The position numbers were made by a program, and so were the translations under genes. This document shows, in pieces, positions 1 through 5,137 of a DNA stretch of 5,137 bases. Source of the DNA: Desulfobacterales bacterium CG23_combo_of_CG06-09_8_20_14_all_52_9. Lineage in GTDB: Bacteria; Desulfobacterota; Desulfobacteria; Desulfobacterales; UBA2156. The notes beneath the pieces are model-generated. The model was not told the DNA's origin and ran no database searches. It worked only from the letters and a program-made list of their open reading frames with translations. Position 1 is the stretch's first letter. The number at the start of each line of letters is the position of its first letter. The stretch lies in assembly GCA_002771315.1 (NCBI GenBank), contig PCSF01000099.1:1-5137 (forward strand), given 5' to 3'.

Positions 1-4
1 TTGG

Positions 5-106
5 GATTTCCGATTTCACCGCATCTGCTACGTTGCCGAAAGCTCGACGTACGAATTGTACGCCCTCGCTTCCGGACGCCTTGCATCTGCGGCAAATTCG
101 AAAATC
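5..106. repeat. Repeat-like element with inverted ends and central hairpin
   Basis: The ends form an imperfect inverted repeat: GATTTCCGATTT at 5-16 against AAATTCGAAAATC at 94-106. Inside lie two direct copies of GCATCTGC (21-28 and 83-90). At the centre is a perfect inverted repeat, CGTAC at 48-52 and GTACG at 58-62 around GAATT, which extends outward imperfectly to about 36-76. No convincing reading frame crosses it. The layout resembles a small dispersed palindromic (REP- or MITE-like) element. From memory, similar GCATCTGC/GTACG elements occur in intergenic regions of Desulfobacterota, but copy number cannot be tested in one window. It could also be the folded 3' end of an upstream transcript. 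Confidence 0.4.
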
Positions 107-148
107 GCTCAATTTAGGTTTAAGTCGGGTTAAGCCCACGAATTTTTC

Positions 149-178
149 TTGACATGAAAATGGGTTCCCGGATATAGT
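149..178 (+). promoter_or_regulatory. Sigma-70 type promoter of the operon
   Basis: A perfect -35 box TTGACA (149-154) is followed after 18 nt by TATAGT (173-178), one mismatch from the -10 consensus. Transcription would begin near 184-186. It is the only strong promoter seen upstream of the four genes and sits directly against the palindromic operator, as expected for a repressed, otherwise strong promoter. Confidence 0.75.
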
Positions 179-182
179 CAGC

Positions 183-194
183 ATGTATATACAT
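183..194. promoter_or_regulatory. Probable GntR/HutC-family operator palindrome
   Basis: ATGTATATACAT is a perfect 12-bp palindrome. Its core GTATATAC (185-192) fits the pattern GTMTAKAC that I recall for the HutC subfamily of GntR regulators. It begins 4 nt after the -10 box and covers the predicted transcription start, so a bound dimer would block initiation. The natural partner is the GntR/UTRA protein encoded at 2317-3069 in the same operon. I saw no second full copy in the other intergenic gaps. Confidence 0.65.
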
Positions 195-233
195 CTATAA
201 CATTAGACAGAGGGCTTGAACATCCGGAAACAA

Positions 234-251
234 TCGCATCGAAAGATGCGA
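234..251 (+). other. Leader hairpin with GAAA tetraloop
   Basis: TCGCATC (234-240), GAAA (241-244) and GATGCGA (245-251) form a perfect 7-bp stem closed by a GNRA-class tetraloop. It lies in the untranslated leader about 50 nt after the predicted transcription start. No U-tract follows, so it is not an intrinsic terminator. It could stabilise the 5' end of the mRNA or belong to a larger leader fold. Confidence 0.5.
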
Positions 252-320
252 CAGCGGGGTTCGATAGAAGATGGTCGGTCGATAGTATACGGCTGATGGA
301 CGAAAGACGATGTGATCCAT

Positions 321-326
321 GGGAGG
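321..326 (+). promoter_or_regulatory. Ribosome binding site of the transketolase gene
   Basis: GGGAGG lies 6 nt before the ATG at 333. This decides the start: the in-frame GTG at 312 would add seven residues (MIHGRQS) but has no comparable site upstream. Confidence 0.75.
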
Positions 327-332
327 CAGTCC

Positions 333-2225
333 ATGAATTTTCCAATCGATTTTAGCGCGTTTAAACCCCTGAAGTTTTCCTTTTCACAAAGAAAACTCGG
401 CGATGAAAACGAGGTGCAGTTGCGGCAAAACATTGCGTTGGTGCGCGACAGCATTGTCTTTTTTACCGCCTATGCCAACGCCAAGGGTCTGGGCGGCCAC
501 ACAGGAGGGGCCTATGATATCGCGCCCGAACTTCTGATTGTGGATGGTTTCATGAAGGGCAGCGATACGATTTATCCTGTCTACTTTGATGAGGCGGGTC
601 ACCGGGTTGCCATTCAATACCTTATGGCAGTCCTGAACGGATACAAACCGATCGAGTCGCTGCTGCATTATCGGGAGTTTGGCAGCGGCCTTTACGGGCA
701 CCCCGAAAGGGACGACAAACAGGGCGTCTTTTTCAGCTCGGGACGCCTGGGTCACTTGTGGGGCTATGTCAATGGCGTGGCTTCAGCCCATCCGGGCAAG
801 ATCGTGGTGTTGTTCGGCAGTGACGGCTCCCAGCAGGAAGGCGGGGATGCGGAAGCGGCCCGTTATGCCGTGGCCCGGAATCTCAACGTCAAACTCCTCA
901 TCGATGATAATGATGTGACCATTGCCGGACATCCCAGCGACTATTTGAAAGGATTCAGCGTCGAAAAGACGCTGGAGGGACACGGCCTGAAGGTGGATGC
1001 CGGTTTGGGCGAAGACCTGCCGGCTTTGTATCAAAGGATACATCGGGCACTGACCACCGTTGGGCCGGTGGCGCTGATCAATCAGCGAAAAATGGCCGCA
1101 GGCATTCCGGGAATCGAGGGCTCCCCCAAGGCCCATGATGTAATTTCCGTCGATCTTGCCGTTTCCTATCTGAAGGAAAAGGGCCGTCAGGAAGCCGTTC
1201 AGGTCCTGGAAACGACAGCCAAACCCAAGTCTGCTGCCATCTACTTTGGGAGTACCCGGGAACAGGCGAAAAACCGGGACGATTTCGGAAAGATCCTTTG
1301 CGACATCCTCAAAACGATGCCGGACCGAAAATCCAGGGTGCTTGTCGTGGATTCGGATCTGGAGGGGTCTTGCGGGCTCCATCATATCCGAAAGTCGTTT
1401 CCCGAAATTTATGTCTTGGGCGGCATCATGGAGCGGAGTAATTTTTCGATGGCCGCCGGATTTGGTTCGGAAAAAGGAAGACAGGGAGTCTTTGGAACCT
1501 TTTCCGCGTTTCTGGAGATGGTGGTTTCGGAAATCACCATGGCTCGTCTGAACCGGGCCAATGTGCTGGCCCATTTTTCCCACGCAGGCGTGGATGACAT
1601 GGCGGACAACACCTGCCATTTCGGGATCAACAATTTTTTTGCAGACAACGGTTTGCCGGAAAAGGACACCACCCGGTTGTACTTTCCGGCCGATTCCTAC
1701 CAAATGCGGGCTGTTCTTCAAGAGGTTTTTCATGACGAGGGATTGCGGTTTGTCTTTTCAACGCGGTCTGCGACCCCGTTTATCCTGAAACCCAACGGGG
1801 AAACCTTTTTTGATAAAAACTATCGGTTTGTCCCGGGAAAGGACGAAGTGATCCGGGAAGGCGAAGGAGGGTTTGTCGTTTCTTACGGTGAGATGCTCTA
1901 CCGCTGCCTCGATGCGGTGGAACGCCTGAAGGCCGATGATATTCGAGTGGGACTCATCAACAAGCCGACGCTGAATGTCATTGATGAAGAAATGATGAGG
2001 CGATTAGCAGGAGCACAATTTGTGCTGGTGGTGGAAACCCAGAACGCAAAATCGGGCCTGGGCGTTCGATTCGGCACCTGGCTTTTGGAAAAAGGATTCA
2101 AAGGCGCCTATGCCCACATGGGGACCACGAAAGAAGGGCGTGGCGGTCTGAATGAGCAGATCCCGTATCAAGAACTCGGACCGGATCATATTCGGGAAAA
2201 AATCAAATCCCTGTGCAACATATAG
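333..2225 (+). CDS. Transketolase, thiamine diphosphate-dependent
   Basis: This 630-residue cytoplasmic enzyme should move a two-carbon ketol unit between sugar phosphates. The thiamine-pyrophosphate domain (about 30-270) has GGHTGG (H56), AGH (H90), GHPE (H123), the metal site SDGSQQEG (D164, E169, E174) with N193, and H268, matching E. coli H26, H66, H100, D155, E160, E165, N185 and H261. The pyrimidine domain (about 330-490) has catalytic E367, F390, F393, H417, D425 and H429, with the same spacing as E. coli E411 to H473. The C-terminal domain runs from about 505. S346, H417 and R478 match phosphate-binding residues, so a phosphorylated substrate is expected. The length is near E. coli TktA (663), with about 30 extra N-terminal residues and shorter loops later. 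One oddity is that the usual GDG motif reads SDG (S163). The substrate is unknown; the gene leads an operon with its own repressor, so I give no tkt symbol. Confidence 0.93.
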   Translation: MNFPIDFSAFKPLKFSFSQRKLGDENEVQLRQNIALVRDSIVFFTAYANAKGLGGHTGGAYDIAPELLIVDGFMKGSDTIYPVYFDEAGHRVAIQYLMAVLNGYKPIESLLHYREFGSGLYGHPERDDKQGVFFSSGRLGHLWGYVNGVASAHPGKIVVLFGSDGSQQEGGDAEAARYAVARNLNVKLLIDDNDVTIAGHPSDYLKGFSVEKTLEGHGLKVDAGLGEDLPALYQRIHRALTTVGPVALINQRKMAAGIPGIEGSPKAHDVISVDLAVSYLKEKGRQEAVQVLETTAKPKSAAIYFGSTREQAKNRDDFGKILCDILKTMPDRKSRVLVVDSDLEGSCGLHHIRKSFPEIYVLGGIMERSNFSMAAGFGSEKGRQGVFGTFSAFLEMVVSEITMARLNRANVLAHFSHAGVDDMADNTCHFGINNFFADNGLPEKDTTRLYFPADSYQMRAVLQEVFHDEGLRFVFSTRSATPFILKPNGETFFDKNYRFVPGKDEVIREGEGGFVVSYGEMLYRCLDAVERLKADDIRVGLINKPTLNVIDEEMMRRLAGAQFVLVVETQNAKSGLGVRFGTWLLEKGFKGAYAHMGTTKEGRGGLNEQIPYQELGPDHIREKIKSLCNI

Positions 2226-2270
2226 CCGGAGAAACCCATTTCTCATGTCAACAGCATCCGATTTCCGTAA

Positions 2271-2289
2271 ACGCCTCCCGACGAGGCGT
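2271..2289 (+). terminator. Intercistronic hairpin, possible weak terminator
   Basis: ACGCCTC (2271-2277) and GAGGCGT (2283-2289) form a perfect 7-bp GC-rich stem around the loop CCGAC, 45 nt after the transketolase stop. Only CTTTC follows, too few U residues for strong intrinsic termination. It may terminate partially or protect the upstream mRNA 3' end, lowering regulator expression relative to the transketolase. Confidence 0.4.
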
Positions 2290-2316
2290 CTTTCAGCAAA
2301 AGAGGGTGAATAAACC

Positions 2317-3069
2317 GTGATTATTGTTAATCCCAATAACCCGATTCCCAAATATCTTCAGATCAGCGCATGGCTTAAAGATGCGATTCAGCATGGAAGA
2401 TACAAGATCGGCGAAAAGCTCCCCTCTGAAATCGAATTGTCACGGATGTGCCGGGTCAACCGCAATACCCTCAGACAGGCTGTGGGAGAGCTGACCGCCG
2501 ACGGATTGCTGCAAAAAGTCAAAGGGATCGGCACGTTCGTTTCATCTGTCGAATCACATCCGGTCAGACACAAGCTAAACCGGATTTCGAGTTTGGGCCT
2601 GGAGCTTCAACAGTCCGGTGTCCGCGAAAAGACACGGCTTCTTAAAAAAGGCTACGAGGTGCCGACCCAATATGTGGCAAAAAATTTGGCGGTGAGTCCG
2701 AACAGCAAAATCATCGCTATTCGAAGGGTACGCTCCGGAGACGAGCATCCATTAATTTATGAGGAGACCTATCTGCCGGCGGATCTTTTCGACGGAATCC
2801 TGGATATGGATCTGACCGGCTCCATGTACGAGATCTTTACCAGGGAATTTGGTGTCATCCTGGCCCGAAGCGCACAAACAATCCGAGCGGTCAATCTGAA
2901 CAGGAAAATTGCCCAACAGCTAGGAGTCAAGCAAAACAGCGCCGCTTTGTATTCGGAAAGTGTGACCTATAATGATCGAAACATGCCTGTTGAAGTGCTT
3001 TATAGTTATTTCAGAGGGGACAAATACGTATTTGAAGTCGAATTGGGACAATATCATTTGACCCCATGA
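2317..3069 (+). CDS. GntR family regulator, HutC subfamily, UTRA domain
   Basis: This 250-residue DNA-binding protein is probably the repressor of this operon. Residues about 9-76 are a GntR winged helix-turn-helix: IPKYLQI, then GEKLPSEIELSRM, recognition helix VNRNTLRQAV, and wing KGIGTFVS. Residues about 95-240 look like a UTRA ligand-binding domain, including LIYEETYLPADLF and the closing strands SVTYNDRNMPVEVLYSYFRGD. UTRA proteins bind small effectors such as sugar phosphates or amino acids and usually leave DNA when loaded. The start is GTG at 2317, 7 nt after GAGGGTGA (2302-2309); the first internal Met lies inside the DNA-binding domain, so a later start would destroy it. The gene sits between two enzyme genes it likely controls, and the palindrome at 183-194 fits the HutC-type operator pattern. 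The effector is not predictable here. Confidence 0.92.
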   Translation: MIIVNPNNPIPKYLQISAWLKDAIQHGRYKIGEKLPSEIELSRMCRVNRNTLRQAVGELTADGLLQKVKGIGTFVSSVESHPVRHKLNRISSLGLELQQSGVREKTRLLKKGYEVPTQYVAKNLAVSPNSKIIAIRRVRSGDEHPLIYEETYLPADLFDGILDMDLTGSMYEIFTREFGVILARSAQTIRAVNLNRKIAQQLGVKQNSAALYSESVTYNDRNMPVEVLYSYFRGDKYVFEVELGQYHLTP

Positions 3070-3135
3070 ACAATCCGAAGCTGAGACCGGAGAAATATCG
3101 AATTGAGCCAAACCATAGTTATCAATCATTATTTT

Positions 3136-3142
3136 AAGGAGG
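3136..3142 (+). promoter_or_regulatory. Strong ribosome binding site of the transaldolase gene
   Basis: AAGGAGG lies 6 nt before the ATG at 3149. The 79-nt gap before this gene is AT-rich with no convincing promoter, so it is probably translated from the operon mRNA with its own strong ribosome site. Confidence 0.8.
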
Positions 3143-3148
3143 ATGTGA

Positions 3149-4369
3149 ATGGAAGAAAAAAACCTGATTGAAAAGCTGGTCGAACTCAGCCCTGGAATGG
3201 AGATCTGGTGGGATTCCTCCCCGGTGATCTTTAAAAACTGGTGCCGTAAGATGCTCGAAAAGGCAGCGCCGGAAAAGCGTCCGATTATGCAGCGGCAATT
3301 CGATCGTATGTATAGCGAGAAGGCGCCTGGAAAGCAGCTGTTCCGCGGGGTGACCACCAATCCGCCCTTGTCCTTGAAGGCGATTCAGGACGATCCGCCC
3401 TACTGGGAAGGCGTTGCCAAAGAAATTATCGCCCAAAATCTGGGTATTGATAAAGAGTCTCTGTTTTGGAGGTTGTACAAGAAAGTGGTCAAGCGCGGAT
3501 CGGACATGTATCTGTCTGTGTTTGAAAAATCCGGATACAAAGAGGGATTCCTTTCCGGTCAGGTGGATCCGAGAAGCGTGTTCGACAAGGATGCCATGCT
3601 CAGGCAGGCCCTCGAGTTGGCAGCGATCAACCCGAATGTCATGATCAAGGTGCCCGGCTCCAAGCAAGGATACGATATCATCGAAGAGCTGACCGCCCGG
3701 GGGATCTCCACCAACAACACTCTCACGTTTATTCTGCCGCAGCTGGTGGATTGCGCCCGCACCGTTCAGAAAGGGTTGAAAAGGGCCAAGGCAAACAATG
3801 TGGATCTGAGTAAATGGCGTTCGGTCATCACCCACATGGAATCCCGGTACGGCGATCTTGGAGGCTTGAGGGATTTTGCAAAGGAAAAGGGGATTGAACT
3901 GACCGATGGAGATGTTCGGTTGGCGGAACTGGCGATTTTCAAGAAGGCCTATCAATTCCTCGAAGAAAATCGGATGCCCAGCAAGATGCTTTCCTGTTCG
4001 CTGCGTATGGGGCCTAAAGTGAACGGTGCCACCCGGATCTGGCACCTGGAAGAAAAAACCGGCGCATCCATCATTGTCACCTGTCCGCCGTCGTTCATCG
4101 AGCAGGTCATGAATTTTGAGGAGGAAAAGAATATCGTTTACGAGCCGGATCGGATCCATGCGGATATTCCCAAGAACGTGATGGACAAGCTCATGAGGGT
4201 TCCCTATTTCGAAAGGGCCTATGCCGAAGACGGGTACACCCGGGATGAATATAATACACATTCGGCCCTACAGCGAACGGCCGATCAGTTTTCGAAGGCT
4301 ACCCAGGAGATGGTAACCTTTGCAGGAAAGTGCTTGGATTCGGCCTGTAATTTTGCTTCGAAAAAATAG
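3149..4369 (+). CDS. Transaldolase-family enzyme with Glu-to-Gln active site
   Basis: This 406-residue cytoplasmic (beta/alpha)8-barrel protein belongs to the class I transaldolase family. By motif alignment with E. coli TalB: D22 (WWDSS) is D17, N71 (GVTTNPPLS) is N35, Schiff-base K167 (MIKVPGSKQG) is K132, N189 and T191 (GISTNNTLTF) are N154 and T156, and R233, S284 and R286 are the phosphate-binding R181, S226 and R228. The catalytic E96 (in STEVD) is replaced by Q138 (SGQVD), and F178 by M230. Glutamine here is the fructose-6-phosphate aldolase state, so cleavage or formation of a dihydroxyacetone adduct may be favoured over transfer; this is inference. The protein is longer than TalB (317) and nearer the mycobacterial-type transaldolases (about 370), with an extra C-terminal helical part. 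The start has an AAGGAGG site. Fold assignment is firm; reaction and substrate are open. Confidence 0.88.
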   Translation: MEEKNLIEKLVELSPGMEIWWDSSPVIFKNWCRKMLEKAAPEKRPIMQRQFDRMYSEKAPGKQLFRGVTTNPPLSLKAIQDDPPYWEGVAKEIIAQNLGIDKESLFWRLYKKVVKRGSDMYLSVFEKSGYKEGFLSGQVDPRSVFDKDAMLRQALELAAINPNVMIKVPGSKQGYDIIEELTARGISTNNTLTFILPQLVDCARTVQKGLKRAKANNVDLSKWRSVITHMESRYGDLGGLRDFAKEKGIELTDGDVRLAELAIFKKAYQFLEENRMPSKMLSCSLRMGPKVNGATRIWHLEEKTGASIIVTCPPSFIEQVMNFEEEKNIVYEPDRIHADIPKNVMDKLMRVPYFERAYAEDGYTRDEYNTHSALQRTADQFSKATQEMVTFAGKCLDSACNFASKK

Positions 4370-4378
4370 CATTCAAAG

Positions 4379-4385
4379 AAGGAGG
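4379..4385 (+). promoter_or_regulatory. Ribosome binding site of the alanine dehydrogenase gene
   Basis: AAGGAGG lies 7 nt before the ATG at 4393, inside the 23-nt gap after the transaldolase-family gene. The gap has no room for a promoter, so the two genes share a transcript. Confidence 0.8.
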
Positions 4386-4392
4386 CCATCTC

Positions 4393-5137
4393 ATGCAAGT
4401 AGGTGTTTTAAAAGAGATAAAACGAAAAGAAAACCGGGTAGCCATGACGCCGGCCGGTGTGGAACAAATGGCAACCCATGGGCATAAAGTCCTCATCGAA
4501 ACCCTGGCGGGGAATGGTTCCGGTTTTTCGGATGATGACTATGTCAGTTCAGGAGCCACCATCGCGAAGACCCCGAAAGAAATCTTCGATTCCTGCGAAA
4601 TGGTCATGAAGGTCAAGGAACCCTTGCCGGTGGAATACGATCTGATCCGGAAGGGGCAGGTCCTCTTTACCTATTTTCATTTTGCGGCATCGGAAGAATT
4701 GACACGCGCCATCATGGCCAGCAAATGCGTCGCGATCGCTTATGAAACCGTGGAAAAGGCCAACAAGTCCTTGCCGCTTTTAATGCCGATGAGCGAAGTG
4801 GCGGGCCGGATGGCGATCCAGGAAGGGGCCAAGTACCTGGAAAAAACGTATGGCGGTAAAGGGATACTGCTGAGCGGCGTACCCGGGGTGAATTCGGGGA
4901 CCGTCCTGGTCATCGGAGGCGGCATCGTGGGGACCAACGCCGCCAAGGTGGCTTGCGGGATAGGGGCCAAGGTTTATCTGTTGGACAACAATCTCGATCG
5001 GTTGCGATACCTTTCCGATGTGATGCCTAAAAATTGTTTTCCGGTCATGTCCAATCCCGCCACCATTCGGCATTTTCTGCCGGAAGCCGATCTGGTGGTC
5101 GGCGCCGTGTTGATTCCGGGTGCTGTGGCGCCCAAGC
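4393..5137 (+). CDS. ald: Alanine dehydrogenase, 3' end beyond window
   Basis: The first 248 codons of an NAD-dependent L-alanine dehydrogenase (L-alanine + NAD+ + water to pyruvate + ammonia + NADH) are present; the family is usually about 370 residues, so about a third is missing past the window edge. The residues keep the numbering of the Mycobacterium tuberculosis enzyme: R15 and K75 bind pyruvate, H96 is catalytic, GGGIVG (175-180) is the Rossmann loop, and D198 at the end of the next strand explains NAD rather than NADP use. The catalytic Asp near 270 lies outside. The N-terminal VGVLKEIKRKENRVAMTPAGV is the family signature in form. A minor oddity is GVPGVNSGTV where APA is usual before the nucleotide strand. 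Membership in this operon suggests it recycles alanine from a pyruvate-dependent transamination or supplies pyruvate or ammonia; it could also be a mere neighbour. Confidence 0.92.
   Translation, partial: MQVGVLKEIKRKENRVAMTPAGVEQMATHGHKVLIETLAGNGSGFSDDDYVSSGATIAKTPKEIFDSCEMVMKVKEPLPVEYDLIRKGQVLFTYFHFAASEELTRAIMASKCVAIAYETVEKANKSLPLLMPMSEVAGRMAIQEGAKYLEKTYGGKGILLSGVPGVNSGTVLVIGGGIVGTNAAKVACGIGAKVYLLDNNLDRLRYLSDVMPKNCFPVMSNPATIRHFLPEADLVVGAVLIPGAVAPK

Larger units (their letters stand above)
185..332 (+). other. Long 5' leader of the transketolase mRNA
   Basis: About 148 nt separate the predicted start of transcription from the chosen ATG, longer than a simple leader needs. It contains the GAAA-loop hairpin at 234-251, two direct copies of TCGATAG (261-267 and 279-285), and ATGGAC (296-301), which is complementary to GTCCAT (329-334) over the start codon. 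A second possible pairing, CATGG (318-322) with CCATG (331-335), would also enclose the ribosome binding site. A five-codon frame (319-336, MGGSP) ends in an ATGA overlap with the gene start but has no good ribosome site. I recognise no known riboswitch class. Confidence 0.35.

Noticed and set aside
285..290. GTATAC as a second operator half-site in the leader
   Set aside because: Only a 6-bp palindrome without the GTMTAKAC core, about 100 nt from the promoter.
312..332. GTG at 312 as the transketolase start
   Set aside because: It has no ribosome site upstream, while the ATG at 333 has GGGAGG at ideal distance, and the seven added residues match nothing in the family.
783..1733. Open frame of 316 codons on the minus strand inside the transketolase gene
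   Set aside because: It is antisense to conserved transketolase active-site blocks and its translation shows no family features.
3103..3132. Possible promoter TTGAGC and CATTAT before the transaldolase-family gene
   Set aside because: The match is poor and transcription would begin within or after the ribosome binding site at 3136-3142.
3143..3148. ATGTGA start-stop pair directly before the transaldolase-family start
   Set aside because: The ATG abuts the ribosome site with no spacing, so it should not be used; probably chance.
3134..4261. Long open frame of 375 codons on the minus strand
   Set aside because: It lies fully antisense to the transaldolase-family gene, whose motifs are unmistakable, and its translation shows no recognisable domain; it arises from codon bias of the real gene.
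1..5137. CRISPR array, tRNA, rRNA or transposase gene
   Set aside because: No regularly spaced repeats, no cloverleaf or ribosomal RNA signature and no transposase-like protein were seen on either strand.

Overview
The window looks like a bacterial accessory metabolic locus of moderate GC content. It holds four plus-strand genes behind one strong promoter: a full-length transketolase (333-2225), a GntR/HutC-type repressor with a UTRA sensor domain (2317-3069), a long transaldolase-family enzyme (3149-4369), and the first 248 codons of an alanine dehydrogenase (4393 to the window end). Spacing is 91, 79 and 23 nt with no opposing genes, which fits one transcription unit. The source organism cannot be fixed from the sequence. 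The repeat at the left edge and the general gene style remind me of sulfate-reducing Desulfobacterota, but that is an impression, not a search result.

Bases 1-332 hold no gene. A repeat-like element with imperfect terminal inverted repeats and a central hairpin lies at about 5-106. Next come a near-consensus sigma-70 promoter (TTGACA, 18 nt, TATAGT; 149-178), a perfect 12-bp palindrome at the predicted transcription start (183-194) that matches the HutC-subfamily GntR operator pattern, and a leader of about 150 nt with a perfect GAAA-loop hairpin (234-251).

The likely logic is that the GntR/UTRA protein represses its own operon from the palindrome and is released by a small effector, probably a pathway intermediate. 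The transketolase (two-carbon ketol transfer) and the transaldolase-family enzyme (three-carbon dihydroxyacetone chemistry) would rearrange phosphorylated sugars. The alanine dehydrogenase would interconvert alanine with pyruvate, ammonia and NADH.

The most notable observation is in the transaldolase-family protein. The lysine, Asp, Asn, Thr and phosphate-binding residues of transaldolase are all present, but the acid/base glutamate (E96 in E. coli TalB) is a glutamine (Q138). Glutamine at that position is typical of fructose-6-phosphate aldolase, so the enzyme may be an aldolase rather than a transferase. With the dedicated repressor and the alanine dehydrogenase, this suggests an inducible pathway for a special sugar or sugar-like substrate rather than a housekeeping pentose-phosphate set. 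The substrate cannot be read from this window.
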